Positions 6,594 to 12,153 of a stretch of 12,153 bases of DNA are shown here, piece after piece. The notes beneath the pieces were generated by a model, which saw nothing but the letters and a program-made list of their open reading frames with translations, had not been told where the DNA came from and did not search any database. A program made the position numbers and the translations under genes. Numbering within the stretch: the stretch's first letter is position 1; every line of letters begins with the position of its first letter. This DNA is from Candidatus Kariarchaeota archaeon. GTDB lineage: Archaea > Asgardarchaeota > Heimdallarchaeia > Heimdallarchaeales > Kariarchaeaceae. The DNA lies in contig JAEOUB010000114.1 in assembly GCA_016839545.1 (NCBI GenBank), positions 1 to 12,153 of the forward strand, read 5' to 3'.

Positions 6594-7718
6594 ATGAGGC
6601 TAAATTTCATGTCAGAGCAAAGTATGAATGAAGAGAGAGTCCAAGGTGGATTAAACTCCGGCCCACCCGTTGATAAGGACGTAGTGATGGCTGTAAGGCA
6701 ACTACGTAAATATTTCCCAATCGAAGGTGGTTTCTTTATAAAGAGGAAAATTGCAGATGTCAAAGCTGTTGATGGTGTTTCGTTTGATTTGAAAAAAGGA
6801 GAAACACTTGGTGTAGTAGGAGAGTCAGGATGTGGTAAATCCACCCTGGCAAGAGCAGTTACATTCCTTGATAAACCATCTGCTGGCGAAGTATGGTTCG
6901 ATGGTGAGGATCTGAGATTGAAGACACCCAAAGAACTTCGATCAAATGCAAAAGACCTGACACTTGTGTTCCAAGACCCTGCTGCGGCTTTGGATCCTAG
7001 GTTCACCGTGATGCAATCAATTCTGGAACCTTTAGAAATTCATAATCTCGTAAATGAGAGAGAAAAATATGGTATCGTGAGAGATCTGCTCATTCGAGTT
7101 GGTCTATCCCCTCACCATGCATATCGTTACCCTCACGAATTATCTGGTGGACAGCAACAGCGAGTTGGAATTGCCCGAGCTCTGACACTCCAACCCAAAG
7201 TAATTGTCCTTGATGAGCCGGTATCCGCTCTTGACGTATCTGTACAGGCTTCAATTATCAACTTGTTAGTCAGACTTCAAGATGAACTTGGATTTGCATA
7301 TGTTTTCATTGCTCACGATCTATCTGTCGTAAAGAAAATTAGCCACAGGCTAATGGTGATGTACCTGGGTAAAATCATGGAGATTGGTCTCAGTGATGCA
7401 ATTTACAAGAAGCCTATGCACCCTTATACACAGGCGCTAATGTCTGCTGTACCGGTACCTGATCCCACAATCAAGATTGAGCGTATCCACCTCAAAGGAG
7501 AGGTACCCACTCCAATCAATCCACCAGCTGGATGCAGGTTCTGTACCCGATGCAGATACGTCCGACAGCTGTGTTTCCTTGAGGAACCCGAGCTCAAGTC
7601 GAATGGTCCTGACCAGTATGTCTCCTGTCACTTTGCAAAGGAGATTGCTGAGGGAACTCACCTCCCTACTGAGAAACTCGCAGATGTGGACAAAGAAGCA
7701 ATTGCATCATCAAGCTAA
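6594..7718 (+). CDS. oppF: Peptide ABC transporter ATP-binding protein, OppF/DppF type
   Basis: A 374-residue ATPase subunit of a dipeptide/oligopeptide importer on the inner face of the membrane; it powers uptake with an OppD-type partner. Walker A is GESGCGKST (76-84), the Q-loop Gln127 lies in VFQDP, the ABC signature is LSGGQQQR (183-190), Walker B is KVIVLDEP (202-209), and the H-loop is His241. The C-terminal oligopeptide-family extension carries Cys314, Cys320, Cys327 and Cys345 with C-x5-C-x6-C-x17-C spacing, the proposed [4Fe-4S] motif. An additional Cys317 stands where His is common. The start at 6594 fits the TATA spacing; ATGs at 6609 and 6624 are alternatives that leave the domain intact. 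No permease or binding-protein gene adjoins it, so its partners lie elsewhere, plausibly beside the OppD gene at the right edge. Confidence 0.95.
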   Translation: MRLNFMSEQSMNEERVQGGLNSGPPVDKDVVMAVRQLRKYFPIEGGFFIKRKIADVKAVDGVSFDLKKGETLGVVGESGCGKSTLARAVTFLDKPSAGEVWFDGEDLRLKTPKELRSNAKDLTLVFQDPAAALDPRFTVMQSILEPLEIHNLVNEREKYGIVRDLLIRVGLSPHHAYRYPHELSGGQQQRVGIARALTLQPKVIVLDEPVSALDVSVQASIINLLVRLQDELGFAYVFIAHDLSVVKKISHRLMVMYLGKIMEIGLSDAIYKKPMHPYTQALMSAVPVPDPTIKIERIHLKGEVPTPINPPAGCRFCTRCRYVRQLCFLEEPELKSNGPDQYVSCHFAKEIAEGTHLPTEKLADVDKEAIASSS

Positions 7719-7732
7719 GATTTGGGGATAAC

Positions 7733-8134
7733 ATCTTTACCATAACTCAACCATTTAGGGGTCCTAAAATTAAGGAAAAGAAGTCAATATTCATTGCCAC
7801 TCTCTATCCTTTCGCTCATACAGACGACCTCCCATCCCTCCTTCAGGATACAAGGCAGAGTCTAAAAAAAGCCACACATTATGCGTATGCATATCGTATT
7901 TTGCGTGATGATGGCACAGTTATTGCAGATTGTCACGATGACGGTGAGGTCCATAGAACGGCAGGTGAGCCCATACTAAATGTTCTAGGGCAGATGAAGG
8001 TGGTCAATGTATTGATGGTCGTAACACGATATTATGGAAGGATACAACTTGGACCAGCAGGACTGACTAGGATGTACTCAGGGACAGCAAGGGATTTACT
8101 CAACAATATTGAGTTAGAGGAAATTAGTTACTGA
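7733..8134 (+). CDS. IMPACT/YigZ-family (UPF0029) protein, start codon unclear
   Basis: The frame is open from 7673 to the TGA at 8134 and encodes a recognisable UPF0029 domain: FTITQPFRGPKIKEKKSIFIA at the front, ATHYAYAYR, HDDGEVHRTAGEPIL and TRYYGRIQLGPAGLTRMYSGTAR. The first in-frame ATG, GTG or TTG is TTG at 7901, which would delete the first half of the domain. The start given here (ATC at 7733, 133 residues) is therefore only a placement by homology. Adding one base to the GGGG at 7724-7727 would join a TTG at 7722 to this frame. The usual YigZ C-terminal domain is absent and the DDGEP-x-GTAG motif is altered. The family is linked to translation control in eukaryotes and is of unknown biochemical role in prokaryotes. 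It follows oppF by a few bases and overlaps the convergent gene by eleven. Confidence 0.6.
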   Translation: MFTITQPFRGPKIKEKKSIFIATLYPFAHTDDLPSLLQDTRQSLKKATHYAYAYRILRDDGTVIADCHDDGEVHRTAGEPILNVLGQMKVVNVLMVVTRYYGRIQLGPAGLTRMYSGTARDLLNNIELEEISY

Positions 8135-9089
8135 ACTTCCGCATGAGTGCCTCTGCTGGTCCATGATCATGTTTTTTATCCCAGTAAATCGACAAAAGAC
8201 TACATACACTGAAGAATGAAACTGCCATAATTATCGCTGCTAACAATTGGATCTCCAAATCACGGAGCACATATGCAAGACCTATAGCAGGGATGGCATG
8301 TGCCAGATATATGCTTAACGCATACCTGCCAATCACATCCAGTTTAAGCAGACGACCGATTGTATCGAAACGTAAGATCAGGGATAGCACAATAAAAGTG
8401 GATCCCATTACTGACATCATAAACCAATGGATTGGAGGGTACGGATCCACTGACTGACCGAAGGCAAGAGGGAGAAGAAACAAAGTAACACCAATTATGA
8501 ATAGTGGGACCAAGGTTCTTGTCCTCTGCAGATCAAGACGAGATAGGAGTATCCCGATGATAAGGAGTGAAATCCAGGGGAACACAGGATAGAAGCCATT
8601 CCAGAAAACACGAAGTAATGTACCTCCAACAATTCCCTGAATCGTATCAGTTTCCACCCGGAAACCCTGGCGATATTCTGGAGAGATCACCAGGGAGAAC
8701 AGGTATGGAAGTCCGATCGTAATGGCCAAGAGAACCACCGAGGGAAGCCAGACGAGAATGAGACCCAATAGAAAGTAAAAAGCATAGAAATGGATGATAT
8801 CTGCCCACCAAATCAATCTGTGAAGTAGACCAATTATTAGAAAAAATATGATCCTCCTCGGAATCACTTTGAGGAACTTTTCTTTGCTGTAGGAGTTCTG
8901 CATAAGACCCAAACCAATTCCAGCTAGAATGACAAAAATTGCGGCAAATCTACCCTCCAAGGCCCTCATCAGTCCCACAAGTAAATCCGATCCGTTATCA
9001 GAGCTCTTGAAGATGAATTTGTAATTGATGACTATCATACCCATTATGGCAACTGATCTACCTGCATCAAGACCTTCAATCCTACTCAC
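8124..9089 (-). CDS. DUF418-type multi-pass membrane protein (YeiB-like)
   Basis: A 321-residue integral membrane protein with about eight to nine hydrophobic helices. The start RIEGLDAGRSVAIMGMIVIN resembles the LDxxRGxAxxGI opening shared by DUF418 and related acyltransferase-like families. HRLIWWADIIHFYAFYFLLG matches the conserved GDILxxYA helix, and the end DHGPAEALMRKF matches the GPLEWLWR tail that defines DUF418. The function of the family is unknown; a role in envelope modification or transport has been suggested. It starts with GTG at 9089. There is a weak TATA-like run (GTAAAATGTA on +, about 9113-9122) inside the end of the upstream gene. The gene follows the leucine-rich-repeat gene by 38 bases in the same direction, so co-transcription is possible. 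Confidence 0.78.
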   Translation of the reverse strand: MSRIEGLDAGRSVAIMGMIVINYKFIFKSSDNGSDLLVGLMRALEGRFAAIFVILAGIGLGLMQNSYSKEKFLKVIPRRIIFFLIIGLLHRLIWWADIIHFYAFYFLLGLILVWLPSVVLLAITIGLPYLFSLVISPEYRQGFRVETDTIQGIVGGTLLRVFWNGFYPVFPWISLLIIGILLSRLDLQRTRTLVPLFIIGVTLFLLPLAFGQSVDPYPPIHWFMMSVMGSTFIVLSLILRFDTIGRLLKLDVIGRYALSIYLAHAIPAIGLAYVLRDLEIQLLAAIIMAVSFFSVCSLLSIYWDKKHDHGPAEALMRKFSN

Positions 9090-9127
9090 AAGTAAAATGA
9101 AGGCACCCCTCTGTAAAATGTATGGAT

Positions 9128-10174
9128 CTATTTAGAGGTCATAGGATTGTTTGCTAATAGGATCTGAGTCTCTTTCAACCTGGAGATAGTAGGAGGCAGA
9201 GTCTTAAGGTCATTGTTTTCAAGATTGAGAATCTCAAGTGTCCTCAGTGCACCAATTGTGGCAGGTAATTGCCTCATGATGTTATCATTGAGGTGGAGTT
9301 CCTTGAGATGAATTAGATGGAAGATATTCTCAGGAATTTTTCGGAGACGGGAGTTGGAAATACTCAGGTACTCGAGGTTCTCTAGTTTACAGTACTCCCG
9401 TGGTAGATCTGTATTTCTTGCATCGGTAATTATCAAGACTTTGAGGTTAGTATTCCGATGAATGGCATGGGGCAGCATTTGCGGATTGAAGGCAAGATAT
9501 GTCAGTGAAGATAGCTCTTGCAAAGCATCGGCATCCTCCATCGGTACTCGCTGTATACAAGAAAACTCCATCAGTTTCGTCAACCGATGGAGAGCTTCTG
9601 GTAACTCTAGAATTATATTTTCAGAAATTTTTAGGGTTTGAAGTTCAGAAAGATCAAGAATCTGAGGTGGAAAAACACCAAAATTATTCAGTGTAAAGTC
9701 AAGGATATTGAGGTTCTTCAATTGAGAAAATCCTGAAGGGAGAGTTGTGACAAGGTTTTTCGACAGATTCAACACGTTGAGACTAGATAGATCTGCAATG
9801 TTGTCGGGTAATTTCATTATCTCATTATCAGCAAGATCTAGGACTTCCAATTGTTTTAATTCCAAAACTGCTTTTGGTATAGATTTAAGTTTGATTGACC
9901 TGACCCGAAGAACCCTTAGATGTTTCAGGTTTCTAATCGAGGGAGGGATACTTTTGATTTCAGGGTTGCTTTGAGTATCGATGACCTCCATATGTGGAAA
10001 ATTTTCAATTACTTGATTGAAAAATAAAAACACCTTTGGTTCGATAAACTCGGTCACCTGGTCTTTCGCATTGAATTTTGCAAATTTCCTCGGAGGGAGC
10101 TTGTGGGTTTCTAACAGTCCTTTCTCTGAGAAATTCCTGATAATAGAAGCCACCATATCGAACTCAGATGACAC
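9128..10174 (-). CDS. Leucine-rich-repeat protein
   Basis: A 348-residue protein without signal peptide or membrane segment. After about 58 N-terminal residues of unclear fold, some twelve repeats follow to the end, mostly exactly 23 residues, of the form LxxLxxLxLxxNxxxxLPxxIxx (for example from 83, 106, 129 and 152). The pattern is that of the intracellular LRRs of eukaryotes and Roco-type proteins and forms a curved protein-binding surface. Two repeats in the middle (about 198-240) are degenerate or shortened to 20 residues, a likely kink. No GTPase, kinase or other effector domain is attached. The start is GTG at 10174, supported by a TATA box about 27 bases upstream; ATG at 10156 is an alternative. 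The binding partner is unknown. Confidence 0.9.
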   Translation of the reverse strand: MSSEFDMVASIIRNFSEKGLLETHKLPPRKFAKFNAKDQVTEFIEPKVFLFFNQVIENFPHMEVIDTQSNPEIKSIPPSIRNLKHLRVLRVRSIKLKSIPKAVLELKQLEVLDLADNEIMKLPDNIADLSSLNVLNLSKNLVTTLPSGFSQLKNLNILDFTLNNFGVFPPQILDLSELQTLKISENIILELPEALHRLTKLMEFSCIQRVPMEDADALQELSSLTYLAFNPQMLPHAIHRNTNLKVLIITDARNTDLPREYCKLENLEYLSISNSRLRKIPENIFHLIHLKELHLNDNIMRQLPATIGALRTLEILNLENNDLKTLPPTISRLKETQILLANNPMTSK

Positions 10175-10197
10175 TATCTCGGATATGTTGTCTGATC

Positions 10198-10205
10198 TAT
10201 TTAAA
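10198..10205 (-). promoter_or_regulatory. TATA box of the LRR gene
   Basis: TTTAAATA on the minus strand, a consensus archaeal TATA box, is centred about 27 bases before the GTG at 10174. It lies in the 50-base gap after the DUF427 gene, so the LRR gene has its own promoter and is probably leaderless. Confidence 0.65.
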
Positions 10206-10224
10206 TTTACAGTCTCTGAGAGCT

Positions 10225-10515
10225 CTAATCAACGACTTGTACCCCTTTCCAGAAAGCAACTAAGTTCTTGATCTGTATAGAGGCTTCAGAGGGAGTATGA
10301 TAAACCCAAGCAGCATTCTTGTTCTCTTTTCCATCAACTGATACATTGTAATAGTTGGCAGTTCCCTTCCAGCTGCATACAGAGGTGTGGGATGATGCAT
10401 TAAAGAACTCTATTTTCAGTGAAGAGGAAGGGAAATACACATTACCCTCCAATCGCTCAATTTCTGAGACATCTGCCTCTGCTATCACTTTGCCATTCCA
10501 TATTGCCTTTGGCAT
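10225..10515 (-). CDS. DUF427-domain protein
   Basis: 96 residues, a complete single DUF427 domain (PF04248). The hallmarks are in order: MPKAIWNGKVIAEAD at the start, the NVYFPSSSLK strand, CSWKGTANYYNV at 47-58, NAAWVYHTPSEAS, and the closing VAFWKGVQV. The family has a small beta-rich fold; no activity is established. It is cytosolic. The ATG at 10515 lies about 25 bases from a TATA box. It is divergent from the zinc-ribbon membrane protein and is followed by the separately promoted LRR gene. The family is, to my knowledge, mostly bacterial and fungal, so lateral acquisition is possible but not demonstrated here. Confidence 0.9.
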   Translation of the reverse strand: MPKAIWNGKVIAEADVSEIERLEGNVYFPSSSLKIEFFNASSHTSVCSWKGTANYYNVSVDGKENKNAAWVYHTPSEASIQIKNLVAFWKGVQVVD

Positions 10516-10536
10516 ATCATAAGATAGGCGGATTTC

Positions 10537-10544
10537 TATTTAAT
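10537..10544 (-). promoter_or_regulatory. TATA box of the DUF427 gene
   Basis: ATTAAATA on the minus strand is centred about 25 bases before the ATG at 10515. Just upstream are two copies of ACTAG, at 10546-10550 and 10557-10561, eleven bases apart (one helical turn). Confidence 0.55.
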
Positions 10545-10601
10545 CACTAGCTAATAACTAGAAAAGTCAGATGTTGGGAAGATTTGCCCATGAAAAGATA
10601 G

Positions 10602-10609
10602 ATTAAAAT
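10602..10609 (+). promoter_or_regulatory. TATA box of the zinc-ribbon membrane protein gene
   Basis: ATTAAAAT is centred about 27 bases before the ATG at 10633. This supports that ATG over an in-frame TTG at 10609, which would lie within the box. Confidence 0.55.
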
Positions 10610-10632
10610 TGCAAATTGGGATAGGTAGAATA

Positions 10633-11292
10633 ATGTTCTGTCCAGAATGTGGAACAAAAAGTGATGGAAATTCATTTTGTGGAAATTGTGGAACGGTATT
10701 GAACCGAGGTGGACAGCAACCTCAAGTGCCACCTCAAAATGAGCAAATACAACCTACTGGAGTAACACAGGCCTCTCAACCAGTACCCCAATCAACTCGG
10801 TACATGGCAGGTCAAGGTTATCAACCGGGATACCAACCAGGTTACCAACCTATGGTTTCGGGTCCTGACGCATGGAAGATGATTCCCCCAAATAGCGCAC
10901 TCAATGTGGTCATTGTCCTTCAATGGCTTTCTTTCGGAATTGCTTTGCTTGGAGTCTTTCTTGGTGCTGCATGGGTCTTTGGAGGATTCGCCGGAGGTGC
11001 AGGTCTCTTCGATGAATTTTTCTATCTCATAGGTATGATCTTGCTTGGGTTAGGGTTGGTAACGGCACTTATTGCCTTTTACTTTGCAAGAGGACTGAGG
11101 AGATACAATAATACTGCGAAAACGATCCTGCTTGTACTTACCTCCTTGGGTCTATTATCTAACCTGTACTCTCTGTTGACCTTTGGATCATTACCCTGGC
11201 TGTCCCTTCTAATTGGAGGATACACAGTCTATGTCTTGGCATTTCACGAGGAAACTAAACTTCAGTTTGCAAGATATAACGGATCAATGTAA
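10633..11292 (+). CDS. Zinc-ribbon membrane protein with GYQP repeats
   Basis: 219 residues. The N-terminus is a zinc ribbon, Cys3-x2-Cys6-x9-Cys16-x2-Cys19 (CPECGTKSDGNSFCGNCG). A flexible Gln/Pro-rich linker (about 25-78) follows and includes three tandem GYQP units. Four hydrophobic helices make up the rest: about 86-110, 125-150, 160-180 and 182-200. The architecture, with a cytosolic ribbon tethered by a linker to a small membrane domain, is common in archaea and its function is generally unknown. The start is ATG at 10633, chosen from the TATA spacing and because the ribbon begins immediately after it. It is convergent with the OppD-type gene, with four bases between the stops. A regulatory or scaffold role at the membrane is a guess. 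Confidence 0.82.
   Translation: MFCPECGTKSDGNSFCGNCGTVLNRGGQQPQVPPQNEQIQPTGVTQASQPVPQSTRYMAGQGYQPGYQPGYQPMVSGPDAWKMIPPNSALNVVIVLQWLSFGIALLGVFLGAAWVFGGFAGGAGLFDEFFYLIGMILLGLGLVTALIAFYFARGLRRYNNTAKTILLVLTSLGLLSNLYSLLTFGSLPWLSLLIGGYTVYVLAFHEETKLQFARYNGSM
10816..10851 (+). repeat. Three tandem 12-base units encoding GYQP
   Basis: Three in-frame 12-base units, GGTTATCAACCG, GGATACCAACCA and GGTTACCAACCT, each encode Gly-Tyr-Gln-Pro. They differ at third positions, so the peptide repeat is kept while the DNA has drifted. Confidence 0.85.
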
Positions 11293-11296
11293 CGAA

Positions 11297-12153
11297 TTAT
11301 GCAGTTTTCACAGCTTGGTCTTTCTTGTACTCCTCGAGTTGAGTACCATAGAGGAGACATCTTACCATATGACCAGGTTCATCCTCAATGAGATCAGGGA
11401 TGACTTCAGAACATTCAGGCATAGCTTGTGAGCATCGTGGGTGGAACCTGCATCCATCTGGAGGAGATATCAGATTAGGAATGGTTCCGGGGATGGTAAT
11501 AAGCTCATCACCACGGTCCGAATCAATAGAAGGGATGGCACCAAGTAGACCTTGTGTATAGGGGTGCTTTCTCTTCTTGAAGACACTGAACACATCTGAG
11601 AATTCGACAATGTTTCCAGCGTACATGACTGCTACCTTATCGACCATAGCTGCGATTACACCCATGTCATGGGTAATCAGCAGAATCGCCATATTGAAAC
11701 GGTCTCTCAGTGTTCTCATCAGATCAAGAACCTGGGCCTGAATGGTTACATCGAGAGCAGTTGTTGGTTCATCTGCAATCAAAAGGTCAGGGTTACAGGA
11801 GAGAGCAAGTGCGATCATCACACGCTGTCTCATACCACCTGAAAACTGCCATGGGTAATCGTCAAGTCGCTTGCCTGCATCAGGTATACCCACAAGTTCT
11901 AGCAGAGTCTGGGTCTTCTCCAAAGCCTCAAGCTCATCAACTTGCTGGTGGAGCTTAATTGCCTCTGCAATTTGGTCACCTATGGTCAGAACAGGATTTA
12001 AAGCGGTCATTGGATCTTGGAACACAACAGCAATCTGATTACCACGAATAGTTCTCAGATCGGACTCTGGCATGTTGACAAGACTTTGACCTCGGTAAAT
12101 AATATCACCTGCAACGATCTTTCCTGGAGGTTGGGGAATTAGACCCAAGATAG
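11297..12153 (-). CDS. oppD: Peptide ABC transporter ATP-binding protein, OppD/DppD type (5' end beyond window)
   Basis: The C-terminal 285 or so residues of an importer ATPase, the expected partner of the OppF-type subunit. The frame stays open to the right edge. It reads ILGLIPQPPGK, which is internal family sequence, so the Walker A motif lies outside the window. Visible motifs in order are the Q-loop VVFQDPMTALNP, the signature FSGGMRQR, Walker B DLLIADEP, the D-loop TALDV, and the switch His in ITHDMG. The C-terminal DGCRFHPRC region has four Cys with C-x5-C-x6-C-x17-C spacing, the [4Fe-4S]-type motif of this family. It ends in a short Lys-rich tail. The transporter's permeases and binding protein probably lie upstream of it, beyond 12153. 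It is convergent with the zinc-ribbon gene. Confidence 0.95.
   Translation of the reverse strand, partial: ILGLIPQPPGKIVAGDIIYRGQSLVNMPESDLRTIRGNQIAVVFQDPMTALNPVLTIGDQIAEAIKLHQQVDELEALEKTQTLLELVGIPDAGKRLDDYPWQFSGGMRQRVMIALALSCNPDLLIADEPTTALDVTIQAQVLDLMRTLRDRFNMAILLITHDMGVIAAMVDKVAVMYAGNIVEFSDVFSVFKKRKHPYTQGLLGAIPSIDSDRGDELITIPGTIPNLISPPDGCRFHPRCSQAMPECSEVIPDLIEDEPGHMVRCLLYGTQLEEYKKDQAVKTA

Noticed and set aside
6527..7006. 159-codon minus-strand frame opposite the start of the oppF gene
   Set aside because: It is antisense to well-conserved ABC ATPase sequence including Walker A; its composition is a mirror of that gene.
7477..7731. 84-codon plus-strand frame within the 3' part of the oppF gene
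   Set aside because: It lies inside the conserved cysteine-containing C-terminal region of OppF in another frame and shows no domain.
7901..8134. TTG 7901 as the start of the YigZ-type protein
   Set aside because: It would remove the first half of the conserved domain, whose sequence is clearly encoded upstream in the same frame.
10609..10632. TTG start adding eight residues to the zinc-ribbon protein
   Set aside because: The TTG is at the end of the TATA box, so it would not be transcribed; the ribbon begins directly after the ATG at 10633.
12146..12148. TTG at 12148 as the start of the OppD-type gene
   Set aside because: The frame stays open to the window edge and the preceding codons continue family sequence (I-L-G-L-I-P); it is an internal Leu codon of a truncated gene.

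Overview
The window reads as archaeal chromosome. Five genes have a TATA-like box centred about 24-28 bases before the start codon, which fits leaderless transcripts. A few others carry Shine-Dalgarno sites complementary to the archaeal 16S tail. The mix of a zinc-ribbon membrane protein, a cytosolic leucine-rich-repeat protein, a bactofilin-like solenoid protein and dipeptide/oligopeptide ABC ATPases is compatible with an Asgard-type (for example Thorarchaeota-like) heterotroph. That placement is an inference from gene content and style, because no phylogenetic marker is present. No rRNA, tRNA, CRISPR array or insertion sequence was seen.

Layout. 1-661 (-): 5' part of a bactofilin-like beta-solenoid protein, cut by the window edge. 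764-1216 (+): GNAT acetyltransferase, tail-to-tail with a minus-strand block. That block, in transcription order, is an S9 acylaminoacyl/prolyl-oligopeptidase-type peptidase (6368-4431), a nickel superoxide dismutase (4340-3858), a large unnamed protein with winged-helix-like, PD-(D/E)XK-nuclease-like and coiled-coil parts (3611-1839), and endonuclease III (1839-1210), whose start overlaps the previous stop by one base. Divergent from the peptidase is an OppF/DppF-type ATPase (6594-7718, +), followed by an IMPACT/YigZ-type protein without a recognisable start codon (about 7733-8134, +). Then come a DUF418-type membrane protein (9089-8124, -), a leucine-rich-repeat protein (10174-9128, -), a DUF427 protein (10515-10225, -), a zinc-ribbon four-helix membrane protein (10633-11292, +), and the 3' part of an OppD/DppD-type ATPase (12153-11297, -), cut by the right edge.

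How they fit together. The two peptide-transporter ATPases and the cytosolic S9 peptidase point to uptake and breakdown of peptides. The transporter genes are split, with OppF alone and divergent from the peptidase, and OppD 3.6 kb away on the other strand. The nickel superoxide dismutase and base-excision glycosylase suggest defence against oxygen damage, and the nuclease-like protein coupled to endonuclease III is the best candidate for an undescribed DNA-processing pair. Three convergent gene pairs meet with overlaps or a gap of only a few bases, so terminators must lie inside neighbouring genes.
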